Shown here in pieces: positions 25,545 through 35,848 of a DNA stretch of 64,000 nucleotides. Numbering within the stretch: position 1 is the stretch's first letter; the number at the start of each line of letters is the position of its first letter. Both the position numbers and the translations under genes were made by a program. The DNA is from Streptomyces bluensis (GTDB taxonomy: Bacteria; Actinomycetota; Actinomycetes; Streptomycetales; Streptomycetaceae), in assembly GCF_014650715.1 (NCBI RefSeq), contig NZ_BMVM01000004.1:62001-126000 (forward strand), given 5' to 3'. The notes below the pieces were generated by a model, which was given only the letters and a program-made list of their open reading frames with translations, searched no databases and was not told the origin of the DNA.

Positions 25545-27257
25545 TCAGTCCTCGGGGAGTTCGACGGGGGCGATCTCGTCGAACAGGTCGCCGGGCCCGG
25601 GGTTGGCCGGGTCGGTCGCCCCGCCGAAGTGACGCATGACGCCCCAGACCGCGTTCAGCGCGGTCTGGACGGCGCCCTCGGCCCAGCCCGCCGTCCAGGA
25701 GATGTCGTCACCGGCGAGGAAGACGCCCCGCTTGTCCTCGGGCAGCCGGTCCTGCATGAAATGCGTGAAGAGGCGTCGCTGGTAGCGGTAGTGGCCGGGC
25801 AGGTTGGCCTTGAACGCGCCCATGAAGTACGGCTCGTTCTCCCAGGACACCGTCACCGGGCTGCCGATGATGTGCTTCCTGATGTCGACGCCCGGATAGA
25901 TCTCGCCGAGCGACTTCAGCATGACCTCCATCCGCTCGTTCGCGGACAGGGGCAGCCACTTCAGGCTGTCGTCGCACCAGGTGTACGACAGACAGATCAC
26001 GGCGGGCCGGTCCGGGCCGTCGTCGAGGAGGTAGGTCCCGCGCGTCATACGGTCGGTGAGCGTCATCGACATGACGTCACGGCCGGTCGGGTTTCCGCTG
26101 TCGTCGAGGGCCTTGTCGAGCCAGAAGGGCCGGTCGACGGGTACGAAGAGCTTGGAGCTCTCCATGTAGTGGGTGCGCTCGACGGCGGTCCAGTGGTCGA
26201 TCGGGAAGAGCGACTCGTCGCAGTCGATCTTCGACAGCAGCATCCAGGACTGGGCGGTGAAGACGGCCGCCCGGTACGTACGGATGCCGCCGTTCGCGTC
26301 CGTCACGGTGACCCGGTTGCCCGCGGTGCGGTGCAGGCGGGTCACGGCCGGGCGTGGCTCGCCGTTCACGTGCAGCGACTTCAGCGAGGTCCCGTAAGGC
26401 CAGTGCACGATCTTTCCGGGCTCGCGCTCCCACAGGCGCAGCGGCAGTTGCTGTGAGCCGCCGACGATGCCGCGGTGGTGGTCGTCGGCCTCGGTGTAGA
26501 CGACGCGCAGGATTTCCAGGATGGAGTTCGGGAAGTCGGTGTCCCAGCCGCCCGTGCCGAAGCCGACCTGGCCGAAGATCTCGCGGTGCCGGAAGGACCT
26601 GAAGGCCTCCGAGTCGCACAGGAAGCCGTAGAAGGTCTGGTTGTCGAGCTTCTCGACCAGCTTCGACCAGATCTCCCGGATGCGCCGGACATCACGCTCA
26701 CGCATGGCGCGGTTCATGTCCGAGAAGTCGGCGCCCTCTTCCAGACACCTGTTCCAGGCATCGGCCACCTCCCGGTAGACCTGCGGCAGATCGTCGATCG
26801 TCCGCGCGTAGTGCGACTCGCCCTTGAGGTCGACGACGGTCGAAGGGGTGGCTTCCGCAAGGGGGTTGGGGAAGGGGCGGGTCTCCAGGCCGACCAGGTC
26901 GATGTAGTGCTGGAGCGCCGTGGAGGACGGCGGGAAGCGCATCGCGCCCATCTCGGCGGTCAGGGACGGGTCACAGCCCTCGAACCCCACGGTCCGCAGC
27001 CGCCCGCCGATCCGGTCGGCCTCGTACACGACGGGCTTGAGCCCCATCTTCATCAGCTCGTACGCGGTCACGATCCCGGACAGCCCACCGCCGATGACCG
27101 CGACCTCCGCGCCGTGCTCTGTCGCGGGGATCTGGCCCAGGCCCGTCGGGTGGGCGAGGAAGTCGTCGTACGCGTACGGGAAGTCCGGCCCGAACATGGT
27201 GATGGGCGGCTGCTGCTCGTCTGCGTGCCGGACGGTGTTGGGCGCCGTGGACGTCAT
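25545..27257 (-). CDS. Flavin monoamine/amino-acid oxidase
   Basis: The 570-residue FAD enzyme has the GxGxxG motif VAVIGGGLSGIVTAYEL (about residues 50-66), the following EADRIGGRL, and the C-terminal FAD segment GVFLAGDDISWTAGWAEGAVQTAL. This is the amine-oxidase superfamily layout, with length and central insertions closest to tryptophan 2-monooxygenase (IaaM) and L-amino-acid oxidases. There is no export signal. The nitrilase-superfamily gene lies 104 bases upstream on the same strand, and the pair could convert an amino acid to an amide and then to an acid. The substrate is not determinable from sequence. Confidence 0.9.
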   Translation of the reverse strand: MTSTAPNTVRHADEQQPPITMFGPDFPYAYDDFLAHPTGLGQIPATEHGAEVAVIGGGLSGIVTAYELMKMGLKPVVYEADRIGGRLRTVGFEGCDPSLTAEMGAMRFPPSSTALQHYIDLVGLETRPFPNPLAEATPSTVVDLKGESHYARTIDDLPQVYREVADAWNRCLEEGADFSDMNRAMRERDVRRIREIWSKLVEKLDNQTFYGFLCDSEAFRSFRHREIFGQVGFGTGGWDTDFPNSILEILRVVYTEADDHHRGIVGGSQQLPLRLWEREPGKIVHWPYGTSLKSLHVNGEPRPAVTRLHRTAGNRVTVTDANGGIRTYRAAVFTAQSWMLLSKIDCDESLFPIDHWTAVERTHYMESSKLFVPVDRPFWLDKALDDSGNPTGRDVMSMTLTDRMTRGTYLLDDGPDRPAVICLSYTWCDDSLKWLPLSANERMEVMLKSLGEIYPGVDIRKHIIGSPVTVSWENEPYFMGAFKANLPGHYRYQRRLFTHFMQDRLPEDKRGVFLAGDDISWTAGWAEGAVQTALNAVWGVMRHFGGATDPANPGPGDLFDEIAPVELPED

Positions 27258-27361
27258 GGGGTACGGGCTCCTTGCACAGGGAGACTGGGAGGAGGGGGGA
27301 GGGGCTGGGGAGAACTGGGAAGAGCTGGAGGAAGGCCGGCGGCGCAGCACAGGCCGGGGTC

Positions 27362-28150
27362 TCAGGTGAGGGACCCGTAGAGGCCTGGGCGCCGGTCCTC
27401 CAGATACGGGTTCGCCTGGCGGGAGGCGGCGAGGAGGGCGGGGTCGACGTCGGCGAGGAGCAGGTGCTCACCGCGGTCGGCGCGGGCGTGGGCGACCCCG
27501 TCGGGGCCGGCCAGCGTGGAGAGCCCGACGAAGTCGAACTCTCCTTCCCGGCCCACTCGGTTGACGTACGCGACGTACATCTGGTTCTCGAAGGCGCGCA
27601 CCGGGACCACCGACTCGGCGACGAACTGGAACGGGTGCATCTGGGCCGTGGGCACCAGGAGGAGGTCGGTGCCGGCGAGGGCGTGGGCGCGGACGTTCTC
27701 CGGGAACTCGACGTCGTAGCAGATCATGATCCCGACGCGGAGGCCGTCCAGTTCTGCCTGGACGACCGGCTGCTCCCCCGGTGTGAAGTGGTCGCGTTCG
27801 AAGCAGCCGTAGAGGTGTGTCTTGCGGTAGTTCGCCAGCCGGACGCCCTCGGCGGAGATGAGCTGGGCCGAGTTGAAGACCTGGTCTCCGGCCCGCTCGG
27901 GGTAGCCGTAGGCGATCGCGAGGCCGTGCCGCCCGGTGGTCTCCGCGATCGCGTCGGCAAAGTCCCCGTCGGCGGGCTCGGCCAGCCGCGCGATGTCGTC
28001 GCCGATCGCGTATCCGGTCAGGAACAGCTCCGGCGCCACCAGCAGCCGGGCTCCCGCGGCCGCCGCGCGCCCCGCGGCCCCGTCGAGCACCTTGAGGTTC
28101 CCGGCGACCGAGCCGGGGCGGCCGGAGCTCTGGAGCAGGGCGGTGCGCAT
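27362..28150 (-). CDS. Carbon-nitrogen hydrolase (nitrilase superfamily)
   Basis: The 262-residue enzyme shows the complete Glu-Lys-Cys triad: Glu41 in APELFLTGY, Lys110 in NYRKTHLYG and Cys144 in IMICYDVEFPE. The family hydrolyses nitriles or, more often, amides (omega-amidase, carbamylputrescine or aliphatic amidase types). It is the first gene of a two-gene unit with the flavin amine oxidase, so its substrate may be the amide made by that oxidase. Three CGTTGCG repeats lie in its upstream region. Confidence 0.92.
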   Translation of the reverse strand: MRTALLQSSGRPGSVAGNLKVLDGAAGRAAAAGARLLVAPELFLTGYAIGDDIARLAEPADGDFADAIAETTGRHGLAIAYGYPERAGDQVFNSAQLISAEGVRLANYRKTHLYGCFERDHFTPGEQPVVQAELDGLRVGIMICYDVEFPENVRAHALAGTDLLLVPTAQMHPFQFVAESVVPVRAFENQMYVAYVNRVGREGEFDFVGLSTLAGPDGVAHARADRGEHLLLADVDPALLAASRQANPYLEDRRPGLYGSLT

Positions 28151-28242
28151 GCGTGTTCCTCATCTGGGCGAAGGGGGTTGGGGGCCGTGTGCCGGGCCAC
28201 TGAGACGCTACGTTCGGGCGGCTCGGCCGGACAAGCAGCAGC

Positions 28243-28302
28243 CGTTGCGCGCCGGTGAACGATCCGTTGCGTGTCACACGGGTCCGGCGGCGATTCGTTG
28301 CG
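28243..28302. promoter_or_regulatory. Three CGTTGCG repeats upstream of the nitrilase-oxidase unit
   Basis: Identical CGTTGCG heptamers start at 28243, 28265 and 28296, spacings of 22 and 31 bases (about two and three helical turns), within the 166-base region before the nitrilase start at 28150. They could be binding sites for an Lrp/AsnC-type oligomer; such a gene lies at 29703. This is a suggestion only. Confidence 0.35.
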
Positions 28303-28316
28303 CGCCACGGGAAGGA

Positions 28317-28345
28317 GGGCCCCTCCGCCCGGGGGCGGAGGGCCC
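28317..28345 (-). terminator. Hairpin terminator after the MFS gene
   Basis: A GC-rich stem of about 11 bp with one bulged C, arms within 28317-28329 and 28334-28345, begins 3 bases past the MFS stop codon at 28349. Confidence 0.7.
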
Positions 28346-28348
28346 GAG

Positions 28349-29551
28349 TCACCGACCTCTTGGCCGAGTACGCCTGGCCGCCAGCAGCAGCGCGGTCACC
28401 AGGTAGGGCACCGCGAACACGGCGAAGACGGTGCCGTGCGCGTGGGCCGAGCCGAGCATCGCGTACGCGCCGTACACGGTGATCGTGGCGAGTTCGGTAC
28501 CCACACCGGCGACCGAGGTCAGGGTGGCCCGTCCCGAGCCCTCGATGCGCTGCTGGAGCCGGACATCGGCCAGGACCGTCGACAGCTGGAAGCCACCGAA
28601 GGCCAGGGCCACGAGGGCGATGCCGGGCGGTGTCCCCGCCACCGCGCCCACGGCCAGGGCCAGCGCCGAGCCGGCCAGCAGAGCGGCGAGCCCGGCCGTG
28701 CCCAGGCGTTCGCCCGCCCCGGCCAGCAGGCTCCCCGCCGTGGCTCCTGCCCAGATCAGCAGGAGCAGGTAGGGAACCGTCTCCTCGGACACCCCTGTGT
28801 CCCGCGCCAGCAGCGGTGCGTACTCGTCGAGTGCGCCCCATACGGCGCTGACAGCCGGGACGAGCAGCAGCGCTCCGCGTACGGAACGATCGCGGCGGGC
28901 TTCCGAGAGTCCCGTCCGCAGGGCGATGAGGGTCGTGGTCCAGCTGTCGCCGCGGGAGGTGGCGGTCCGGTGCTCCGGGAACCGGCCGGCCACCGCCGCG
29001 GTCAGCAGACAGGCCAGCACGCTGGCCAGCCCCACGGCCGGGTACCCGCCGAACGCGAGCACCGGCCCGGCCAGCGCCATGGCCGTCACGACTCCGACCA
29101 GCCCGGCGGCGTGGGCCCGGCCTATGACCCGCGCGTAACGGTCCGCCGCGCCGAGCCGGTCGAGTTCCTCGTACACGAGCGCCTCAAGGGCACCGGAGCC
29201 GAGGGCTCCGCGGACGCCCCAGAGCACGAAGCCGGCGGCGAACGCCTCGTACGAGGGGACGAGCACCCACAGGGCGAAGCCGACGGCACCGAGGAGCGGC
29301 CCGAGCCACAGCAGTGTCCGCCGGGAGACGGCGTCGGCCCAGGCCCCGGACGGGACCTCGACGAGGACGCCGGTCAGCGACCACAGCACGAACAGGGAGG
29401 AGATCTGCCAGACGGACAGACCGGTGTCGACGAACAGCAGCGCGTACACCGGGTAGAGCAGGACGAGTTCGTCGAGGAACGAGTAGCCGTACAGCGTGGC
29501 CGTGAGCCGCCGGACACCGGTGGCGGGCACACGCGAAGGTGAGAGTGTCAT
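28349..29551 (-). CDS. MFS transporter
   Basis: The 400-residue protein has about 12 hydrophobic helices, with an early [20 protein letters not shown] segment and the short loop motif [14 protein letters not shown] after helix 2. It resembles small actinobacterial MFS exporters; the substrate is unknown. The start is the ATG of [10 protein letters not shown], 27 codons inside a longer frame whose extension is not membrane-like. The AsnC regulator lies upstream on the same strand, separated by its own terminator-like hairpin. Confidence 0.88.
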   Translation of the reverse strand: MTLSPSRVPATGVRRLTATLYGYSFLDELVLLYPVYALLFVDTGLSVWQISSLFVLWSLTGVLVEVPSGAWADAVSRRTLLWLGPLLGAVGFALWVLVPSYEAFAAGFVLWGVRGALGSGALEALVYEELDRLGAADRYARVIGRAHAAGLVGVVTAMALAGPVLAFGGYPAVGLASVLACLLTAAVAGRFPEHRTATSRGDSWTTTLIALRTGLSEARRDRSVRGALLLVPAVSAVWGALDEYAPLLARDTGVSEETVPYLLLLIWAGATAGSLLAGAGERLGTAGLAALLAGSALALAVGAVAGTPPGIALVALAFGGFQLSTVLADVRLQQRIEGSGRATLTSVAGVGTELATITVYGAYAMLGSAHAHGTVFAVFAVPYLVTALLLAARRTRPRGR

Positions 29552-29668
29552 GAGGCCTTCCCGCAGGGACAGTTCGGACGCCGGATGAACGGCGCCCGAG
29601 GCGGCCCTCGGGAGGCACGGCTGCTGGATCAATGTCGCCAGGTCATGCGGCCGATACTAAACGGGAGT

Positions 29669-29689
29669 CCCCGCCCCTGTCAGGCGGGG
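29669..29689 (-). terminator. Short hairpin after the AsnC regulator
   Basis: CCCCGCC (29669-29675) and GGCGGGG (29683-29689) form a perfect 7-bp stem with a 7-base loop, 13 bases past the stop codon at 29703. Confidence 0.5.
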
Positions 29690-29702
29690 CCGTCAACCCG
29701 TC

Positions 29703-30170
29703 TCACAGCCAGGGCTCTTGGGCGGGCGCCCCGGACGAGAACCTCCGCAGCAGCGGCGACAGCACCAGCACGGACTTGGTCCGCTCCACGAACGGCTCCT
29801 GCGCGATCCGCTCCAGCACCCGCTCGAAGTGCCGCATGTCGGAAGCGAAGACCTGAACCACCGCATCGGCCTCACCGGTGACCGTGGAGGCCGCCACGAC
29901 CTCCTGATACCGCTCCAGGCCGCGCTGGATCGTCTGCGGCGACGTGTTGCGCCGGCAGTAGATCTCGACGAACCCCTCGGTCTCCCAGCCGAGCGCGGCG
30001 GGGTCGACACGCACCGTGAAGCCGGTGATCGCTCCGGTGGCTCGCAACCGGTCCACGCGCCGTTTGACGGCGGGCGCGGACAAGCCGACCAACTGGCCTA
30101 TGTCGGCATACGAGCGGCGGGCGTCCTCGGCGAGGGCGTGCACGATGCGTTCGTCGAGATCGTTCAGCAC
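29703..30170 (-). CDS. Lrp/AsnC family transcriptional regulator
   Basis: The 155-residue protein has an N-terminal HTH (SYADIGQLVGLSAPAVKRRVDRL, about residues 20-42) and a RAM-type ligand domain (about 65-140, with VTGEADAVVQVFASDM). It starts MLNDLDERIVHALAED, a classic AsnC beginning. It could control the adjacent MFS transporter or the nearby amine oxidase/nitrilase unit, both plausible amino-acid-linked targets. Confidence 0.93.
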   Translation of the reverse strand: MLNDLDERIVHALAEDARRSYADIGQLVGLSAPAVKRRVDRLRATGAITGFTVRVDPAALGWETEGFVEIYCRRNTSPQTIQRGLERYQEVVAASTVTGEADAVVQVFASDMRHFERVLERIAQEPFVERTKSVLVLSPLLRRFSSGAPAQEPWL

Positions 30171-30269
30171 TGCGGGCGGTTCACTTCTGGCGGAGTTGCG
30201 GGACGGAAGCGGCGGCAGCCGCGACTGAAGTAGAACACGAGCCCGGCGGGCCCCTGCCCTCCAGGTCGC

Positions 30270-31754
<1,485 letters not shown>

Positions 31755-31842
31755 TCAGCCAGGGGGAAGAGCACGTACTTCATTTTCCCATGCCGCCCGG
31801 TGTGCGTGGCGCGGACAGATCGCCCAGAGCGGCCGGGGCGGG

Positions 31843-32196
31843 CTAGGAGGATCCTCCGAGGGCGAGCACCACCTGCAGCGGGGTCCCCGTGTCGCGCCAG
31901 CGGTCGCCGGCCTCGGCGAACACCTCCTGTGCGATGCCCCAGTCGTGCGGCACCGCCAGGGCGAACTCCTGCCAGCCGGTGACCACGACCAGCCGCCCCC
32001 GCGCGGGCGGTGCCCACGACAGGTCGCCGAGGCAGTCGGCGAGGGCGTCCCAGTTCCGGCCGAAGTAGTCGGGCAGGTCCAGGGCGCGGGTGCAGCGGTC
32101 CATGAAGGCGGGCTTGTCGGTGACGCCCGCGAGGTTCAGCTCGATGTGCACCCAGCCACCGGTGGCCAGCGCCTCCGCGAGTGTCCCGTCGCTCAT
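31843..32196 (-). CDS. Barstar family protein
   Basis: The 117-residue protein matches the barstar (barnase inhibitor) fold: WVHIELNLAGVTDKPAFMDRC, then the conserved YFGRNWDALADCLGDL that in barstar forms the RNase-binding helix and loop, and a C-terminal VLALGG strand. Barstar binds and blocks a microbial RNase. No barnase/guanyl-specific RNase gene lies within this window, so the cognate enzyme, if any, is elsewhere. An inverted repeat sits 26 bases upstream of its start. Confidence 0.9.
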   Translation of the reverse strand: MSDGTLAEALATGGWVHIELNLAGVTDKPAFMDRCTRALDLPDYFGRNWDALADCLGDLSWAPPARGRLVVVTGWQEFALAVPHDWGIAQEVFAEAGDRWRDTGTPLQVVLALGGSS

Positions 32197-32221
32197 CTCA
32201 GCCCCGTCCTGATCGAGTCGT

Positions 32222-32249
32222 GGTGATCAGTCGAGTCGTACTGATCACC
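32222..32249. promoter_or_regulatory. Inverted repeat upstream of barstar
   Basis: GGTGATCAG (32222-32230) and CTGATCACC (32241-32249) are perfectly complementary around TCGAGTCGTA, and TCGAGTCG is itself repeated at 32213. It could be an operator for barstar or a terminator for the SorC-type gene that ends at 32304. Confidence 0.45.
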
Positions 32250-32303
32250 CGTGCGAACCCGCTGCCGCCCACGGGCCCCGACCCGTCGGACGAGGCCCAC
32301 CGG

Positions 32304-33356
32304 CTACGCGCGCAGCGTATCGTCCGGGTCCGTCCGGTTGAGCGCGGACCGCGGTGCCGGCCCCGCCGTCAGCAGGGAGTCCGCCGCCGAGGTGTCCGTG
32401 ACGAGGCTGGTCACCAGCCCCGACCGCAGCACGGCGTCGATCGCCGCCGCCTTCCGCTGTCCGCCCGCGATCGCGACGACCTCGGGGATACGGCGCAGTT
32501 GGTCGGTCTTGACCGTGATGCACCGCTCCCCCAGGTCCCGTCCGATCCGGCGGCCCTCGGCGTCGAAGAGGTGCGCGGACATCTCGGCGGCGACACCGAG
32601 GGACGCGTAGTGGGCGCGCTCCTCCTCGGTGAGCATGTCGTGCACCGTCGAGATGCCCGCCTCCCAGGAGCCGATGGAGACACAGGCGACCGTGACCTTG
32701 TCGAAGTACTCGAAGGCGCGGGCGATCCCGGTCTGGTGGCGCAGCGCGGCCGCGGTCGCCGCGTCCGGCAGCAGCATCGGCGCGTAGATGGGGTGGGCGT
32801 CTCCGCCGGAGACCTGGGCCGCCCGGCGGACGGCCTCCACGGAGCCGCGCTCGGCGGTTCCGGCGTCGTACACGCCCGTCAGCTGCACCACCGTGCAGGG
32901 CGGCAGCCGGTCGAGGGCGGCCGCCATGTGGATGGTGGAGCGCCCCCAGGCGAGCCCGAGGACGTCGCCCTCGCTCACCAGTTCGCCGAGGAGATCCGCG
33001 GCGACCTCACCGAGGTTCTCCGGGTCGGGCGACTCCTCCGCCTCGGCCGGCGACTCGACCACCACGGCGTGCCTGAGGCCGTAGCGCGCCCGCAGCGCGT
33101 CGGAGCGCTCGGCGTCCAGCTCGGCGGGGACGCGGATCTCGATGCGCACGAGATCCCGTTCGAGAGCGGTCTCCAGGACCCGGGCCACCTTGAAGCGGCT
33201 GACACCGAACTCCTCGGCGATCTGGATCTTGGATTTTCCCTCAAGGTAGAAGCGGCGGGCCATCGCCGCCGCCTGCACCAGCTCAGCGGGTCCCATCCGC
33301 ATGGCTGACCGGCCCGCCGACATACCCGACACGGCCATCTCCTCACTGCTGTTCAC
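32304..33356 (-). CDS. SorC/DeoR-type sugar-binding transcriptional regulator
   Basis: The 350-residue protein has an N-terminal HTH (LEGKSKIQIAEEFGVSRFKVARVLETAL, in two parts, about residues 38-65) and a large phosphosugar-binding domain of the SorC/CggR type (GDVLGLAWGRSTIHMAAAL, TSLVTDTSAADSLL). Such proteins respond to phosphorylated sugars, and the nearby rpe (ribulose-phosphate epimerase, 191 bases upstream on the same strand) suggests a pentose-phosphate link. The start is GTG at 33356; a GTG at 33332 with GAGGAG at six bases has the better ribosome-binding site and would shorten it by eight residues. Confidence 0.9.
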   Translation of the reverse strand: MNSSEEMAVSGMSAGRSAMRMGPAELVQAAAMARRFYLEGKSKIQIAEEFGVSRFKVARVLETALERDLVRIEIRVPAELDAERSDALRARYGLRHAVVVESPAEAEESPDPENLGEVAADLLGELVSEGDVLGLAWGRSTIHMAAALDRLPPCTVVQLTGVYDAGTAERGSVEAVRRAAQVSGGDAHPIYAPMLLPDAATAAALRHQTGIARAFEYFDKVTVACVSIGSWEAGISTVHDMLTEEERAHYASLGVAAEMSAHLFDAEGRRIGRDLGERCITVKTDQLRRIPEVVAIAGGQRKAAAIDAVLRSGLVTSLVTDTSAADSLLTAGPAPRSALNRTDPDDTLRA

Positions 33357-33547
33357 ACTCTGGATACGCCGTTCATCCTTGCAGATCCGACGTATTCGAT
33401 CAGCCCGGATGGGTGGCGTTCACGTTGTCTTGGCCCAGTCGTCGCGCGTCCACCGGATTCGTGGGTCCACAGGTGGGGCGTTCCCGCGGCTCCGCCGGGT
33501 TCTTGGTCAACGCTCCGCAACCCCTGTGAGGTTCCTGAACGCGGTGC

Positions 33548-34234
33548 TCAGTGCGCGCACGCCCAGGCCGCCGTGGCCGTCGCCGAACGGGCCTGGTCGC
33601 GCAGGGCCCGTACCGCCTCGGCCGGGTCCTCGGCCCCGTACACCGCCGAGCCGGCCACGAAGACGTCCGCGCCCGCGTCGGCGCAGCGCTCGATGGTGGA
33701 GGCCGAGACGCCGCCGTCGACCTGGAGCCAGAGTTCGAGGCCGTGCTTGGTGATCAGCTCACGGGTGCGGCGGATCTTGGGGAGCATGATGTCGAGGAAC
33801 GCCTGCCCTCCGAAGCCCGGCTCGACCGTCATGATCAGCACCATGTCGAGCTCGGGAAGCAGGTCCTCGTACGGTTCGATGGGCGTCGCGGGCTTCAGCG
33901 CCATGGAGGCCCGGGCGCCCTTGGCCCGGATCTCACGGGCGAGCCGCACGGGTGCGGCGGCCGCCTCGGCGTGGAACGTGACGGAACCGGCACCCGCCTC
34001 GACGTACTGGGGCGCCCACCGGTCGGCGTCCTCGATCATCAGGTGGCAGTCCAGCGGGATCTCCGTCGCGCGGGCGAGCGACTCCACGACCGGCACACCG
34101 AGTGTGAGGTTCGGGACGAAATGGTTGTCCATCACGTCCACATGGAGCCAGTCGGCCCCTTCGGCCGCCTTCGCTTCCTCGGCGAGGCGGGCGAAGTCGG
34201 CGGACAGGATGCTGGGGTTGATCTGCACGGCCAT
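33548..34234 (-). CDS. rpe: Ribulose-phosphate 3-epimerase
   Basis: Rpe interconverts ribulose-5-phosphate and xylulose-5-phosphate in the pentose phosphate pathway. The 228-residue TIM barrel shows [13 protein letters not shown] at the start, the metal/catalytic [25 protein letters not shown], the [12 protein letters not shown] signature and [10 protein letters not shown]. The C-terminal tail beyond about 215 is short and Ala-rich. The ribulose-5-phosphate it handles also feeds the RibB half of RibBA. Confidence 0.97.
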   Translation of the reverse strand: MAVQINPSILSADFARLAEEAKAAEGADWLHVDVMDNHFVPNLTLGVPVVESLARATEIPLDCHLMIEDADRWAPQYVEAGAGSVTFHAEAAAAPVRLAREIRAKGARASMALKPATPIEPYEDLLPELDMVLIMTVEPGFGGQAFLDIMLPKIRRTRELITKHGLELWLQVDGGVSASTIERCADAGADVFVAGSAVYGAEDPAEAVRALRDQARSATATAAWACAH

Positions 34235-34313
34235 GTCCTAAGCCTCCCATGTACCGCGAAGGGCGGTGGCATCGGTACTGGAAGCCCGCGCCCCCCGGGC
34301 GGCCTCGCCCGCT

Positions 34314-35753
34314 TCAGGCGACCCGGCGGATGAGGGCCAGATACATCGCGTCCGTGCCGTGCAGATGCGGCCACAGCTGGACGTCCGGGCCCTCGCCCAG
34401 GTCCGGTACGCCCTCCAGCAGCGGCCGGGCGTCGATGAGGTCGGCCGCGGGACCGTACTGCTTGAGTACGTCGTCGACGACCGCGCGGGTCTCGGCGAGA
34501 TGCGGCGAGCAGGTGGCGTACCCGACGACACCTCCGACGCGTACGGCGTCGAGTGCGGTCCGCAGCAGGGCACGCTGGAGCGGCGCGAACCCGTCCAGGT
34601 CCTCGGGCCGTCTCCGCCAGCGCGCCTCGGGCCGTCTGCGCAGGGCACCGAGTCCCGTGCAGGGCACGTCCATCAGCACCCGGTCGAAGGTGCCCGGCCG
34701 CCACGGCGGGCGCGTACCGTCGGCGGCGATGACCTGATACGGCCCGGGATTGCCGTCCAGTGCCTTCGCGACGAGCCCGGCCCGGTGCGGCTGCTTCTCG
34801 GAGGCCAGCAGCACGGCGCCCCGCTCGGCGGCGAGCCCGGCGAGCAGGGCGGCCTTCCCGCCGGGTCCGGCGCACCCGTCCAGCCACGTCTTGTCGGGGC
34901 CCTCCAGGGGAGCGGCGGCGAGGGCGAGCGCGACGAGTTGGCTGCCCTCGTCCTGCACGCCCGCACGGTTCTCCCGTACGGCGTCGATGGCGCCCGGTTC
35001 GCCGCCCTCGCTGAGCCGCACGGCATACGGCGACCAGCGCCCCGGCGTCGCGGCCTCGTCGCCGAGGGCGTCGAGCAGCTCATCGGCGGTGGCCCGCCCG
35101 GGCCGGGCGACGAGGGTGACCTCGGGGCGCTCGTTGTCCGCTTCGAGGAGCCGCTCGATGCCCGCGCGGCCGCCCCCGAGGGAGTCCCACAGGGCGGAGA
35201 CGACCCAGCGGGGATGCGAGTGCACGACGGCGAGATGGTCCTCCGGGTCGTCCTCGTACGGCGGCGCGACCCGCTCCAGCCACCCGTCGAGGTCGTCCTG
35301 CGCGACCTTCCGCAGCACGGCGTTGACGAACTTGGCGCGCCCGTCACCGAGGACGACACGCGCGAGCTCGACGGAGGCGGAAACGGCGGCATGGCTGGGA
35401 ATCCGGGTCCCGAGCAGCTGGTGCACCCCGAGACTCAGCACGTCCAGCACGGGTGGGTCGACCTCCCGCAACGGCCGGTCGACGCAGGCCGCTATGACGG
35501 CGTCGTACGTGCCCTGCCGTCGCAGCGTCCCGTACACCAGCTCGGTGGCCAGCGCCGCGTCCCGCCCGTCGAACCTGTCGGGTCCCTCCTTCTCCCGCGC
35601 CTTGCGCAGCAGCGGCGGCAGCACGAGATTCGCGTACGCGTCCCGCTCGTCCACCGCCCGCAACGCCTCGAAGGCGAGGATGCGGACGGGGTCCTTCTGG
35701 GGTCGGCGGTAGGGCTTGCCCGGCCTGCGCGGCCGACGGGACTGCTCACTCAC
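34314..35753 (-). CDS. rsmB: 16S rRNA m5C967 methyltransferase RsmB (Sun/Fmu)
   Basis: The 479-residue protein has an N-terminal NusB-like RNA-binding domain (about residues 20-155, with FVNAVLRKVAQ) and a C-terminal SAM-dependent RNA m5C methyltransferase domain. The latter shows WLDGCAGPGGKAALLA, the catalytic motif IV VLMDVPCTGLG and motif VI GYATCSPH, which carries the second cysteine. Translation is set at a GTG after GGAG. It lies between fmt and rpe, the usual actinobacterial order fmt-rsmB-rpe on one strand. Confidence 0.95.
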   Translation of the reverse strand: MSEQSRRPRRPGKPYRRPQKDPVRILAFEALRAVDERDAYANLVLPPLLRKAREKEGPDRFDGRDAALATELVYGTLRRQGTYDAVIAACVDRPLREVDPPVLDVLSLGVHQLLGTRIPSHAAVSASVELARVVLGDGRAKFVNAVLRKVAQDDLDGWLERVAPPYEDDPEDHLAVVHSHPRWVVSALWDSLGGGRAGIERLLEADNERPEVTLVARPGRATADELLDALGDEAATPGRWSPYAVRLSEGGEPGAIDAVRENRAGVQDEGSQLVALALAAAPLEGPDKTWLDGCAGPGGKAALLAGLAAERGAVLLASEKQPHRAGLVAKALDGNPGPYQVIAADGTRPPWRPGTFDRVLMDVPCTGLGALRRRPEARWRRRPEDLDGFAPLQRALLRTALDAVRVGGVVGYATCSPHLAETRAVVDDVLKQYGPAADLIDARPLLEGVPDLGEGPDVQLWPHLHGTDAMYLALIRRVA

Positions 35754-35848
35754 GAAAAAGGTGCTCCGGAAATCAGGGTGGGGACACGCGTCAAGCGACG
35801 CGTCAAGCGTACGTCCCGGCCAGGCAGGCGGGAGTGTGACGACAGGGC

